Assembly (NCBI GenBank): GCA_027013765.1
Contig: JALWGG010000112.1
Location: forward strand, 1 to 13,010
DNA length: 13,010 nt
Origin: Acidilobaceae archaeon
GTDB lineage: Archaea > Thermoproteota > Thermoprotei_A > Sulfolobales > Acidilobaceae
Direction: 5' to 3'
A program made the position numbers and the translations under genes. Below are positions 7,443-13,010 of this stretch, piece after piece; within the stretch, counting starts at the first letter, position 1; each line of letters opens with the position of its first letter. A model generated the notes under the pieces. That model had not been told where the DNA came from and did no database searches. It worked only from the letters and a program-made list of their open reading frames with translations.

Positions 7443-8502
7443 GGATCATCTCCACCGCCTTCAAGTTGACCTGGCGGACCTGGGCTGGAACAGGTATATA
7501 CCCATCAACTATGTGGGCCTGGCCCTCAACGTTGATCCATTGTATGAATCTCCTGACAGCGTCTGCCTTGGCCGGGTCATTATAGCTCTTGTAGAATAGT
7601 AGGAAGGACCAGCTAGTGATTGGGTAGCTCCCACTGCCCGGGGCGTATACTATATCCTGGAAGGCCCTGCTCCAGTCCCCGTCGGGGGAGTCTGGTATGC
7701 TATCGAGCGCTCCCAACGCGGCGGCTTGCGCGGCCTCCATGGAGGGTTTAATGAACTCGCCCTCTCTATTCATGATCGCCGCGGTCTTCATGTTATTCTT
7801 TATGGCATATGCATACTCTACATAGCCTATACTATACAGGTTGCTCCTTACAGCCTCCAATACTCCCTGGTTTCCCTTACCCCCGATACCCCTCCCGGTA
7901 TCGTCTACGGGCCATTCTATGGATTTCCCGACGAGGTCCTCGCCCCACACGTCTGGAGCTGATTTATGCAGGAATAGCGTGAAGACCTGCGTGGTCCCGC
8001 TTGAGTCGCTCCTATGGACTGCAATAATCCTCTCATGTGGGAGGTCCTCGCCCGGGTTCAACGCCCTTATACGCTCATCATCCCAATACTCTATAACCCC
8101 CAGGTATATTAGGGCGAGGACCTCCCCGTCAAGCCTCAACTCATCCACTCCAGGCACATTATACACTATTGCAACCATCCCTATGACGACTGGCATCTGC
8201 ACTACTCTATCCCAGCTCTCCTCCCACACGTCCCTAGATAGGGGTGGGTCGCTGCCTGCAAAGTCCACAACACCCTTTAGGAAGGAGCTCTGCCCAGCCC
8301 CGCTCCCCGTCGGGTTATAGTTTATAATTATACCCGGGTTCCTTGCTGTGAACTCGCTGGCCCAGGCCTGGATCTGGGGGTACAGGAAGCTGGATCCCTC
8401 GCCCTGCAGGGATACACTATCCCGTCCATTGCTGCCCATTGATAGGAGCCCTAGCAGTAATACTATTAGTGCTGGTGTGAATAGCAGGGCCCGTATATCC
8501 AT
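7435..8502 (-). CDS. pstS: Phosphate-binding protein PstS
   Basis: The extracytoplasmic receptor that captures phosphate and hands it to PstC/PstA. The 355-residue protein begins with a signal or anchor segment (LLFTPALIVLLLGLLSM, 6-22). The phosphate-binding elements follow: GEGSSFLYP (34-42), NPTGSGAGQSSFL (63-75), VDFAGSDPPLS (79-89) and AVHRSDSSGTTQVFT (161-175). No lipobox cysteine follows the hydrophobic segment and no Ser/Thr/Pro-rich linker is visible, so attachment may be by an uncleaved N-terminal helix (inference). It is the first gene of pstSCAB-phoU. The start is supported by GGTGG about 8 bases upstream and by the signal sequence position. Expression is expected to rise at low phosphate, controlled from the palindrome-rich region upstream. 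Confidence 0.95.
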   Translation of the reverse strand: MDIRALLFTPALIVLLLGLLSMGSNGRDSVSLQGEGSSFLYPQIQAWASEFTARNPGIIINYNPTGSGAGQSSFLKGVVDFAGSDPPLSRDVWEESWDRVVQMPVVIGMVAIVYNVPGVDELRLDGEVLALIYLGVIEYWDDERIRALNPGEDLPHERIIAVHRSDSSGTTQVFTLFLHKSAPDVWGEDLVGKSIEWPVDDTGRGIGGKGNQGVLEAVRSNLYSIGYVEYAYAIKNNMKTAAIMNREGEFIKPSMEAAQAAALGALDSIPDSPDGDWSRAFQDIVYAPGSGSYPITSWSFLLFYKSYNDPAKADAVRRFIQWINVEGQAHIVDGYIPVPAQVRQVNLKAVEMIHG

Positions 8503-8569
8503 CTAGCGGCCACCAATTGCACTGCGTCAACCATGCAGGGCTTTATACCCGATCTAAAATGTATATAGT

Positions 8570-8583
8570 ATGCTATATAGCAT
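8570..8583. repeat. 14-bp perfect palindrome upstream of pstS
   Basis: ATGCTATATAGCAT reads the same on both strands, about 20-30 bp upstream of the TATAAAG candidate of pstS. The flanking tatatagtat (8562-8571) also occurs at 8626-8635. The size and two-fold symmetry suit a dimeric winged-helix or ribbon-helix-helix regulator. Confidence 0.55.
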
Positions 8584-8598
8584 CCGTCATGTATATAT

Positions 8599-8626
8599 AA
8601 TTCTATAGAATTCTATAGTGTAGAAT
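8599..8626. repeat. Overlapping palindromes and 10-bp tandem repeat upstream of pstS
   Basis: AATTCTATAG occurs twice in tandem (8599-8608 and 8609-8618). The first copy with the start of the second makes the perfect palindrome AATTCTATAGAATT (8599-8612). The second copy with the following bases makes an inverted repeat ATTCTA-5 bp-TAGAAT (8610-8626). The result is two adjacent symmetric sites about one helical turn apart, as expected for cooperative regulator binding. Confidence 0.5.
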
Positions 8627-8650
8627 ATATAGTATAGAGTACACGGTCCT

Positions 8651-9883
8651 CTACACCCTGCACCTATAATGCTCCCCCCTACACACATCCCTATAGACTA
8701 TGCATCCAGGGTCTATCCATGCATGGGAGCCGATCTTAACCCCAGGGTATATGGAGACATTTATCCCAGTCTTGGCATAGCCCCCTATTACCGCCCCCAG
8801 CTTCCTCATGCCAGTATCGACACGTTTACCCTTAATCCTCATCTTTACGGTGGACTCGTCGAATCGGAGGTTTGCAGTTATGGTCCCTGCACCAAGGTTA
8901 ACATGCTCCCCGACTATGCTGTCACCCACATAATTCAGGTGGGGGGCCTTAGCACCTTCCATCAGTATAGACGCCTTGACCTGGGATGAGAAGCCTATCC
9001 TCGCCCCTGGCCCCACAACGGTGTACTCCCTAATATGGGCGTGAGGACCTATCCTTGCCCCCGGGCCTATGTATGCCGGCCCCTCTATAACTGTGTAGTG
9101 CCCTATCCTTGCCCCCGGGCCTATGTATACCCTCTCGCCTATAACGCTGGTACCAGCCACCTCGCCCTCGACCGCGGGGGATAGCTCATGCTCTAGAGCC
9201 AGCCTATTGGCCCTTAACAGGTCCCAGGGCCTCCCAATATCGATCCAGTAGCCATCCCCCACAACCACCCTAACATCCCAGTCCCCAGCCATCATTGTCA
9301 GGGCGTCAGTCAACTCAAGCTCCCCCCGGGGGCTGGGCTTCAGCCTCTCAAGGTATCCCTTCACCAAGTCATAATCGGCCTTGAGGCCCCCTATGAATAC
9401 CAGGTTACCGGGCTCCTCCCCAGGCCGTGGCTTCTCAACGACCCCCCTGAGGATGCCGTCCTCGACTAGTAGCACCCCATACTCCCAGGGTTTATCAGTG
9501 GTTGATGCAAGTATTGACGGCTGCTTGGAGGATTCCAGGGCCCTATATAGGCTGGGGGACATGAATACATCCCCATACACCACAGTATATTCCCCAGGTC
9601 CCCCATACTCCAAAGCCTTCAAGAGGGCGTGCCCGGTGCCAAGCTCTCCCCCCTGGTCTATAACCTCCACGGGGCCGCCGCACCTTTTAGAGGCGGCCTC
9701 AAGCTTATCCAGCATGTAGGAGCCAACTACTATCACCCTAGAATAGCCCCTCAGCATCCTGATATGCCTGCAAAGGAGCTCCTCGCCAGCCACGGTCATG
9801 AGGGGCTTGGGCCTAGTCTCCGTCAAGGGCCTAAGCCTCTCCCCCTTGCCAGCGGCTAGTATGGCCAGGATCCTCTCGCCCAT
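8651..9883 (-). CDS. Bifunctional sugar-1-phosphate nucleotidylyltransferase/acetyltransferase (archaeal GlmU-like)
   Basis: Archaeal enzymes of this kind acetylate glucosamine-1-phosphate and transfer a nucleotide to give UDP-GlcNAc or a related nucleotide sugar, used for N-glycans and surface polysaccharides (family knowledge). The N-terminal Rossmann-like half has AAGKGERLRPLTETRPKPL (10-28), VVYGD with the metal Asp (101-105), VVEKPRPGEEPGN (148-160) and WIDIGRPWDLL (213-223). From about 246 a left-handed beta-helix of hexapeptides follows, with APHLNYVGDS (313-322) matching the GlmU acetyltransferase active site (His315) and GAGTITANLR (331-340). I prefer the ATG at 9883, preceded by GAGGTGG. 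The ATG at 9898, five codons earlier, forms an ATGA overlap with the upstream gene and is possible. Sugar preference (glucosamine, galactosamine or glucose) cannot be read from sequence. Confidence 0.9.
   Translation of the reverse strand: MGERILAILAAGKGERLRPLTETRPKPLMTVAGEELLCRHIRMLRGYSRVIVVGSYMLDKLEAASKRCGGPVEVIDQGGELGTGHALLKALEYGGPGEYTVVYGDVFMSPSLYRALESSKQPSILASTTDKPWEYGVLLVEDGILRGVVEKPRPGEEPGNLVFIGGLKADYDLVKGYLERLKPSPRGELELTDALTMMAGDWDVRVVVGDGYWIDIGRPWDLLRANRLALEHELSPAVEGEVAGTSVIGERVYIGPGARIGHYTVIEGPAYIGPGARIGPHAHIREYTVVGPGARIGFSSQVKASILMEGAKAPHLNYVGDSIVGEHVNLGAGTITANLRFDESTVKMRIKGKRVDTGMRKLGAVIGGYAKTGINVSIYPGVKIGSHAWIDPGCIVYRDVCRGEHYRCRV
9048..9128. repeat. 27-bp perfect direct repeat inside the beta-helix coding region
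   Basis: The 27 bases at 9048-9074 recur exactly at 9102-9128, 54 bp apart. They encode the repeated YIGPGARIG turns of the left-handed beta-helix. The 54-bp period equals 18 residues, one full coil, so this looks like a recent coil duplication or gene conversion rather than protein-level constraint alone. A third, diverged copy encoding VVGPGARIG lies near 8994-9020. Confidence 0.7.
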
Positions 9884-9894
9884 CACACACCACC

Positions 9895-10263
9895 TCATCC
9901 CCTATGCTGGGGCCTCAACCTTATAACCCGGCCTCTCGGGAGCCTTGCTGAGAGGCTCTGCACCGTTAACCCCCCGGTTGACACCCTCTTATATACAAGC
10001 TCAAGGAGGTCCTCAATCAATGGATCCCCAGGCAAAGCCTCATGCAGGGGCTTATAGTCCAGATCCTCCAAGGCACCCTCAAGGACCCTGGCAACCCATT
10101 CAACATCAACAACCTCATCACTAACAATACACAACTCAACCTCTATATCATGGCCATGCATATTATAGCCAAGGCGCGACGCCCTAAGCGCTATACTAAT
10201 CCACCTCGAAACACAATACTCCCACACAACCCAGCACCCAGCCAGAAACATTATAACAGGCAA
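9895..10263 (-). CDS. Divergent 6-pyruvoyl-tetrahydropterin synthase/QueD-like protein
   Basis: A protein of up to 122 residues, near the size of a single PTPS/QueD domain. The best match is MHGHDIEVEL (35-44), the HxH zinc motif and following strand. Next comes VDVEWVARVLEGALEDLDYK (52-71), corresponding to the helix and LDHxxLN region, then PLIEDLLELV (81-90), corresponding to PTxEN. Typical members make 6-pyruvoyl- or carboxy-tetrahydropterin from dihydroneopterin triphosphate. Here the first zinc His (usual AAH) is not evident in SIALRASRLGYN, the catalytic Cys between it and HGH is absent, and the usual LDH is LDY (Tyr70). Enzymatic activity is therefore doubtful. The TTG at 10263 or the ATG at 10251 may start it. 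No strong ribosome binding site is seen, and the first 18 residues are hydrophobic and atypical. Its TGA overlaps the ATG at 9898. Confidence 0.65.
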   Translation of the reverse strand: MPVIMFLAGCWVVWEYCVSRWISIALRASRLGYNMHGHDIEVELCIVSDEVVDVEWVARVLEGALEDLDYKPLHEALPGDPLIEDLLELVYKRVSTGGLTVQSLSARLPRGRVIRLRPQHRG

Positions 10264-10443
10264 GTTAAATGAGGGGAAAAGGCTAGCATCTAGGTGTCCA
10301 GGAAGAGCATGGCGGGATAACGAAGAAATATAATATCATTCATAAAAATATCAAGGCAGCTCTGAAAGACATAGAGAATCATGTACAAAGGGAGGCCTAA
10401 ACAATAGCATAAGGGGAAAAACACGGATAAATGGGTAGATAGG
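10264..10443. other. Intergenic region upstream of the PTPS-like gene
   Basis: These 180 bases hold no convincing ORF or RNA gene. On the minus strand a box A-like GATATTATATTTC lies at 10325-10337, suitable for the PTPS-like/GlmU-like pair with a leader of about 40-55 bases. The minus strand also has TTTTT at 10417-10421, 22-26 bases after the stop of the Tyr-rich ORF, which could end its transcript. Both calls are weak. Confidence 0.35.
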
Positions 10444-11178
10444 CTAGCCCCCACCCCTAGGACAATAAGGGCTACACGCTAGATCTGGATTCACATCTAC
10501 ATAAACCTTGTAGCCTATGTGAAGAGGCACTAAGCCTCCATACCCGCTTGTAGCGGCCCCAGTTTTGCCAGTATACTTGATAACCCTAATATTGATGCCA
10601 TTGAAGTTGCCGCTTGAGTATAAGTTAATAAGATAGTCTACACCCTGGTCATTGTATATATAATAGGTGTAGCTGAACTCATCCATAAGTAGCCCCGCCA
10701 TGAAATCATATACTGGATTGTATTCGCCTAGGATTAGACTCAGTAGCAGTTCCATCCACTCCTTGTATATGTTAACTATACTACCAGAAAGCCCGTAACC
10801 TGAAGAAACACTACTAGTATCCTCAAATATAGGGTCGCTCGGATTTACATCAATAATATCATCTAGCAGTACACTAACATTTGTACTATAATGCAGCATG
10901 TCTAAAGCATAATCTACAGCATTACTATCACACCCTCCAATACACCTCTCCTCATAATACCGGCTAAAGAGGTCAAGTACAACGTACCTAGGAACGAATA
11001 ATGTATAGGGAACAACCTCCCAGTAGCTACAGGAGCCGAAATCAACCATATTAACCTCATAGTCTACAACATAACCATCACCAAGATACATATACTCTTG
11101 AGGAATAACAACCCTAATAGTACCATTAGTATTAATATCAACTGCCTCATTCACCTTAACTGAGGATTGCTTGCTCAC
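10444..11178 (-). CDS. Unrecognised Tyr-rich acidic protein next to the IS607 end, possibly 5'-truncated
   Basis: I do not recognise this 244-residue product. It has about 26 tyrosines (over 10 percent), many Asp/Glu and only six lysines, which is unlike the cytoplasmic proteins nearby. Alternating polar/hydrophobic stretches suggest a beta-rich fold (TIRVVIPQEYMYLGDGYVV, 20-38; LVPLHIGYKVYVDVNPD, 216-232). A helical middle follows EWMELLLSLILGEYNPVYDF (140-159). Five cysteines occur, as C50, C79/C83 and C235/C239, suggesting disulfides or metal pairs. The composition suits an extracellular or surface protein, yet no signal peptide is present. The start is GTG, 10 bp after the tnpB stop. The frame upstream reads straight into tnpB through its TAG, so any original N-terminus would lie on the far side of the element. 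Base composition is more AT-rich than the pst genes. It could be an interrupted host gene or a passenger gene. Confidence 0.6.
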   Translation of the reverse strand: MSKQSSVKVNEAVDINTNGTIRVVIPQEYMYLGDGYVVDYEVNMVDFGSCSYWEVVPYTLFVPRYVVLDLFSRYYEERCIGGCDSNAVDYALDMLHYSTNVSVLLDDIIDVNPSDPIFEDTSSVSSGYGLSGSIVNIYKEWMELLLSLILGEYNPVYDFMAGLLMDEFSYTYYIYNDQGVDYLINLYSSGNFNGINIRVIKYTGKTGAATSGYGGLVPLHIGYKVYVDVNPDLACSPYCPRGGG

Positions 11179-11183
11179 CGTTT

Positions 11184-11277
11184 GTCCCTACCGCTTCATT
11201 TTGTTTAAGATTGTAGCGTTCTGTATCTGCGGTAGGGACTTCCGCCTCGCCCACAACCCTCTGGGCAGGGTTGTGGG
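11184..11277 (-). ncRNA. Candidate TnpB guide RNA scaffold (omega/reRNA) at the IS607 right end
   Basis: TnpB proteins work with an RNA from the 3' end of the element, overlapping the tnpB tail; its 3' guide part comes from flanking DNA (established for IS200/IS605 and IS607). The minus strand here has two perfect inverted repeats: an 11-bp stem with a 6-base loop (11250-11260 with 11267-11277), and an 11-bp pair gtccctaccgc (11184-11194) with gcggtagggac (11229-11239) enclosing 34 bases and spanning the tnpB stop. Both lie in the C-terminal codons after the last RuvC motif, where protein constraint should be weak. The 5' limit of the RNA is unknown and probably lies further into tnpB. The guide would begin close to 11178. 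Confidence 0.5.
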
Positions 11278-12486
11278 GTCATGGGTGGCATTCGAGGCCA
11301 ACGGCACGGGCCTCACATCTAAGCTATGCCCTACGGGGCTTGGAGCAAGGCTCCCATCACCCCGCAGGGCTCTGAGAAGGAGATTCCAACAAGCAACGAC
11401 ATCTCTATGCCATAGTTCTCCACCCTTAGAGCACTTACCTATCCTAGGGCCATTACCATATATTATTGGTGCATCGTGTACTGGGCATAGTCTTGAGGTG
11501 TTCTTCGGGTTAACGTGGATTACTGGTACACCGTATTCTCTAGCCTTCTCCTCGATAGCCCTCTGGATTCCTCTAAAACTTGCTTGGAATATCCTGTGGC
11601 GTAGCTGTTTATCTCCTATCCTAGCAATCATGCTGTCTGCTACTCTCTTGCCGAGCCTCTCAAGAACGATAGCATACCGTTTTTCATAGGCAACTCTAAC
11701 TATGATGTTCGCCATCTTCCACCTAACATCTAGCTTCCTCTCCCTCTCCCTAAGCCTTCTCATAATCTTCTTTTTAATCCTTGACTTCCTACCATAGAGC
11801 CTATCATATTTTTCCTGTACCCTCTTCCTGCGATAGTAGTAGCCTAGAACAAGCCTCTCAATATTGGTCTCGAATAAGTAAGCCACACCATCAACCAGTA
11901 TGGTAACATTATTTTCATTAACATCAACTGGCAGGTATCTCCTAGGCTTATACCCTTCAACTTCCTTAACGAAGGTTAGATAGATTATAAGCTGTCTATT
12001 CCTCCTATCTAGCCTTATCTTTGCCTCAGAAGCTAGCCTCCAACCCCTATTGGTATATTTCCAGTAGTGTTTATGAGGCTCGAGCTCTATTGTTACCCAT
12101 CCCTTATGAGTAGCTATCCTGATAGAGGTTAATCCGTTAGGCTTCCATAGGTGGTCGTCGAGCCATATTGAAACTCTCCTAACCTCTGGATACTCCCTCT
12201 GGGTTAGTCCGAGCTTCTTCAACCTGAGGAAGCTCTTAGCCCTGGTACTAGCGTCTTGGCAGGCAGTATAGGCATAATGTGATGGCAGTTGAGGATAGAG
12301 CTTTCTCATCTCACGGTACTTCAACGCCTTGAGCCTTGTGAAGCTCTTAATGTTGTTTCTAACGGCGTATATCACTAGTTGCTCAACCATGTTACGGTAC
12401 ATATCCTCGAGCTCGACGAATATCCTGAACACTTTCCTCGGTAGCCTTGCACTCCTCACCATAACAGTCCTAGTTACTCTAGCCAT
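11188..12486 (-). CDS. tnpB: TnpB, RNA-guided RuvC nuclease of IS607
   Basis: A 432-residue TnpB (OrfB family), ancestor-type relative of Cas12. The N-terminal half is basic and carries the wedge/REC-like region (for example YAYTACQDASTRAKSFLRL, 71-89). The RuvC catalytic residues are all present: Asp188 in YLPVDVNENNVTI, Glu276 in YAIVLERLGKR and Asp362 in WHRDVVACWN. The zinc-binding insert is unusual: CPVH (334-337) and a single Cys352 in GKCSKGGELWH, in place of two CxxC pairs; His360 could be the fourth ligand. The tail after residue 370 is rich in Pro and Arg and overlaps the inferred guide RNA. It is a full-length, apparently functional gene that protects or restores the element by cutting empty sites (family knowledge). 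Its ATG overlaps the tnpA stop by 8 bp. It is not needed for transposition itself. Confidence 0.93.
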   Translation of the reverse strand: MARVTRTVMVRSARLPRKVFRIFVELEDMYRNMVEQLVIYAVRNNIKSFTRLKALKYREMRKLYPQLPSHYAYTACQDASTRAKSFLRLKKLGLTQREYPEVRRVSIWLDDHLWKPNGLTSIRIATHKGWVTIELEPHKHYWKYTNRGWRLASEAKIRLDRRNRQLIIYLTFVKEVEGYKPRRYLPVDVNENNVTILVDGVAYLFETNIERLVLGYYYRRKRVQEKYDRLYGRKSRIKKKIMRRLRERERKLDVRWKMANIIVRVAYEKRYAIVLERLGKRVADSMIARIGDKQLRHRIFQASFRGIQRAIEEKAREYGVPVIHVNPKNTSRLCPVHDAPIIYGNGPRIGKCSKGGELWHRDVVACWNLLLRALRGDGSLAPSPVGHSLDVRPVPLASNATHDPTTLPRGLWARRKSLPQIQNATILNKMKR

Positions 12487-13010
12487 CCCCCTCTACCTCT
12501 TCTAGGAGGCTCTTGAAACCCTGAACCAAACGCTTCTTCCTGTAGCTCCTCATACCGTAGAGTTTACCAGCGAAGCTAGTCACGATTGCTAGTAGGTCTT
12601 CGACTAGCTCCTGGTAAGCGTCCCTCGGCTCCTCGCCATAAACGGCTTCTATCCTTACACCGTACTGGCTGAAGAAGTACTCTAGATACTCGAAGCCGAA
12701 CCTGGTAAGTCTATCCTTGTAGGTGATAACTACAACATCTACTCGCCTATCGACCACATAATTGAAGAGCTTCATTAAGCCTCTACGACTGGTCTTAAGC
12801 CCACTAGCTATGTCACTAAGGACATCTACTACCTTGTATCCCTTAGCTGAGCAGTATTGTGTGAGGTAGTGTATTTGTCTTTTAAGGCCGCTCTTGTCGC
12901 TAGAGCTTACACGGGCATAGATGATAGCTCTGACTTCTTCCGCCCCTGCTTTCCCACCAATAATCCTCTCTATCTCACTCTCAGGTATCATCCACCTGCC
13001 AGTGGGAGTC
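12479..13010 (-). CDS. tnpA: TnpA, IS607-family serine recombinase (5' end beyond the window)
   Basis: Transposase of IS607, a small serine recombinase that cuts and joins element ends via a covalent Ser-DNA link. The catalytic region begins IIYARVSSSD, with the nucleophilic serine directly after YARV. A second conserved block is YKDRLTRFGF. A Met codon at 12991 gives a 170-residue reading, but it is not the true start: the frame continues open to the window edge and adds TPTGRW, which joins MIPESEIERIIGG to form the end of the MerR-like helix-turn-helix found in IS607 TnpA (pattern T-P-x-G-x-R/W-x-I-P-x-S-x-I). The gene is therefore partial here, lacking most of its DNA-binding domain only because the window ends. 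tnpB follows with an 8-bp overlap. Confidence 0.92.
   Translation of the reverse strand, partial: TPTGRWMIPESEIERIIGGKAGAEEVRAIIYARVSSSDKSGLKRQIHYLTQYCSAKGYKVVDVLSDIASGLKTSRRGLMKLFNYVVDRRVDVVVITYKDRLTRFGFEYLEYFFSQYGVRIEAVYGEEPRDAYQELVEDLLAIVTSFAGKLYGMRSYRKKRLVQGFKSLLEEVEGDG

Larger units (their letters stand above)
8503..8650 (-). promoter_or_regulatory. Control region of the pst operon
   Basis: This 148-bp AT-rich stretch lies between the nucleotidyltransferase stop and pstS. On the minus strand a box A candidate, GGGTATAAAGCCC, lies at about 8540-8552 and would give a leader of about 20 bases. A GGTGG ribosome binding site lies just before the pstS ATG. Further upstream are perfect palindromes at 8570-8583 and 8599-8612, plus a direct repeat tatatagtat at 8562-8571 and 8626-8635. 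Their position upstream of the TATA candidate suits activator or repressor binding for phosphate control. No known crenarchaeal Pho operator could be recognised. Confidence 0.55.
11179..13010 (-). mobile_element. IS607-family insertion sequence (left end outside the window)
   Basis: Two overlapping genes define the element: a serine-recombinase tnpA with a MerR-like N-terminal region, followed by an RuvC-type tnpB. This is the IS607 arrangement, as opposed to IS200/IS605 with its HUH Y1 transposase. IS607 elements have no terminal inverted repeats and make no target duplication, so the right boundary cannot be fixed from one copy. It is placed just after the tnpB stop, where the inverted repeats end and a different coding sequence begins. 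The left end and the start of tnpA lie beyond 13010. Confidence 0.8.

Noticed and set aside
8060..8085. C box-like ATGATGA on the minus strand as a C/D guide RNA
   Set aside because: It lies inside pstS coding sequence and no matching D box CTGA at a suitable distance was found.
10042..10272. 76-codon plus-strand frame opposite the PTPS-like gene
   Set aside because: Asn/Pro/Thr-rich shadow frame; the HGHDIEVEL match on the minus strand is far better evidence.
10264..10443. tRNA or CRISPR remnants in the intergenic DNA
   Set aside because: No cloverleaf, T-loop GTTCRA pattern or regularly spaced repeats were seen here or elsewhere in the window.
11179..11190. Readthrough of the in-frame TAG joining TnpB to the Tyr-rich ORF (stop recoding or pyrrolysine)
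   Set aside because: TnpB ends at its usual length, no recoding signal is evident, and pyrrolysine is not expected in Crenarchaeota; chance frame agreement (1 in 3) explains it.
11171..11689. 172-codon plus-strand frame opposite the 3' half of tnpB
   Set aside because: TnpB motifs are clear on the minus strand; the opposite frame has no domain and would begin inside the Tyr-rich ORF.

Overview
The window looks like chromosomal DNA of a hyperthermophilic crenarchaeon, probably Desulfurococcales-like (inference). The signs are an archaeal EF-1 beta next to a small Zn-ribbon protein, a GHMP-type beta-RFAP synthase, an archaeal translin homologue, a DUF2258 protein and a GlmU-like archaeal nucleotidyl/acetyltransferase. 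Arg and Ile codons are mostly AGG/AGA and ATA, starts include GTG and TTG, and GAGGTG/GGTGG Shine-Dalgarno motifs are common. No rRNA, tRNA or CRISPR array was found.

Layout. Positions 1-135 are AT-rich and non-coding. Positions 136-2764 are a leftward group in transcription order: beta-RFAP synthase, a DUF1464 ASKHA-fold kinase-like protein (8-bp overlap), a Zn-ribbon protein and EF-1 beta. Two rightward genes follow a short divergent promoter region: a translin-family protein (2846-3484) and a DUF2258 protein (3551-4240). These converge on a tight leftward phosphate-uptake operon, pstS-pstC-pstA-pstB-phoU (8502 down to 4300). All four of its junctions overlap, two through 1-base TAATG/TGATG couplings. 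The 148-bp region before pstS is rich in perfect palindromes and TATA-like elements and is the obvious control region. Upstream of it, 8651-10263 holds a two-gene leftward pair: a divergent 6-pyruvoyl-tetrahydropterin-synthase-like protein coupled by ATGA overlap to a sugar-1-phosphate nucleotidylyltransferase/acetyltransferase.

The right end (about 11179-13010) is accessory DNA: most of an IS607-family element. It carries a serine-recombinase TnpA, cut by the window edge, and an intact-looking TnpB with all three RuvC acidic residues. The 3' end of tnpB contains two perfect 11-bp inverted repeats that are a good candidate for the guide-RNA (omega/reRNA) scaffold. Directly beyond it lies an unrecognised Tyr-rich acidic ORF (10444-11178) that begins 10 bp from the tnpB stop, in the same frame. 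It may be the downstream remnant of a gene the element entered, or a passenger gene.

How the genes work together: PstSCAB imports phosphate and PhoU is its expected regulator. EF-1 beta and the Zn-ribbon protein serve translation. Beta-RFAP synthase makes the ribofuranosyl-aniline precursor of methanopterin-type C1 carriers. TnpA mobilises the element, while TnpB with its RNA would cut the empty site. The most interesting places are the TnpB/RNA/right-end junction, the Tyr-rich ORF, the degenerate PTPS-like protein and the pst palindrome cluster.
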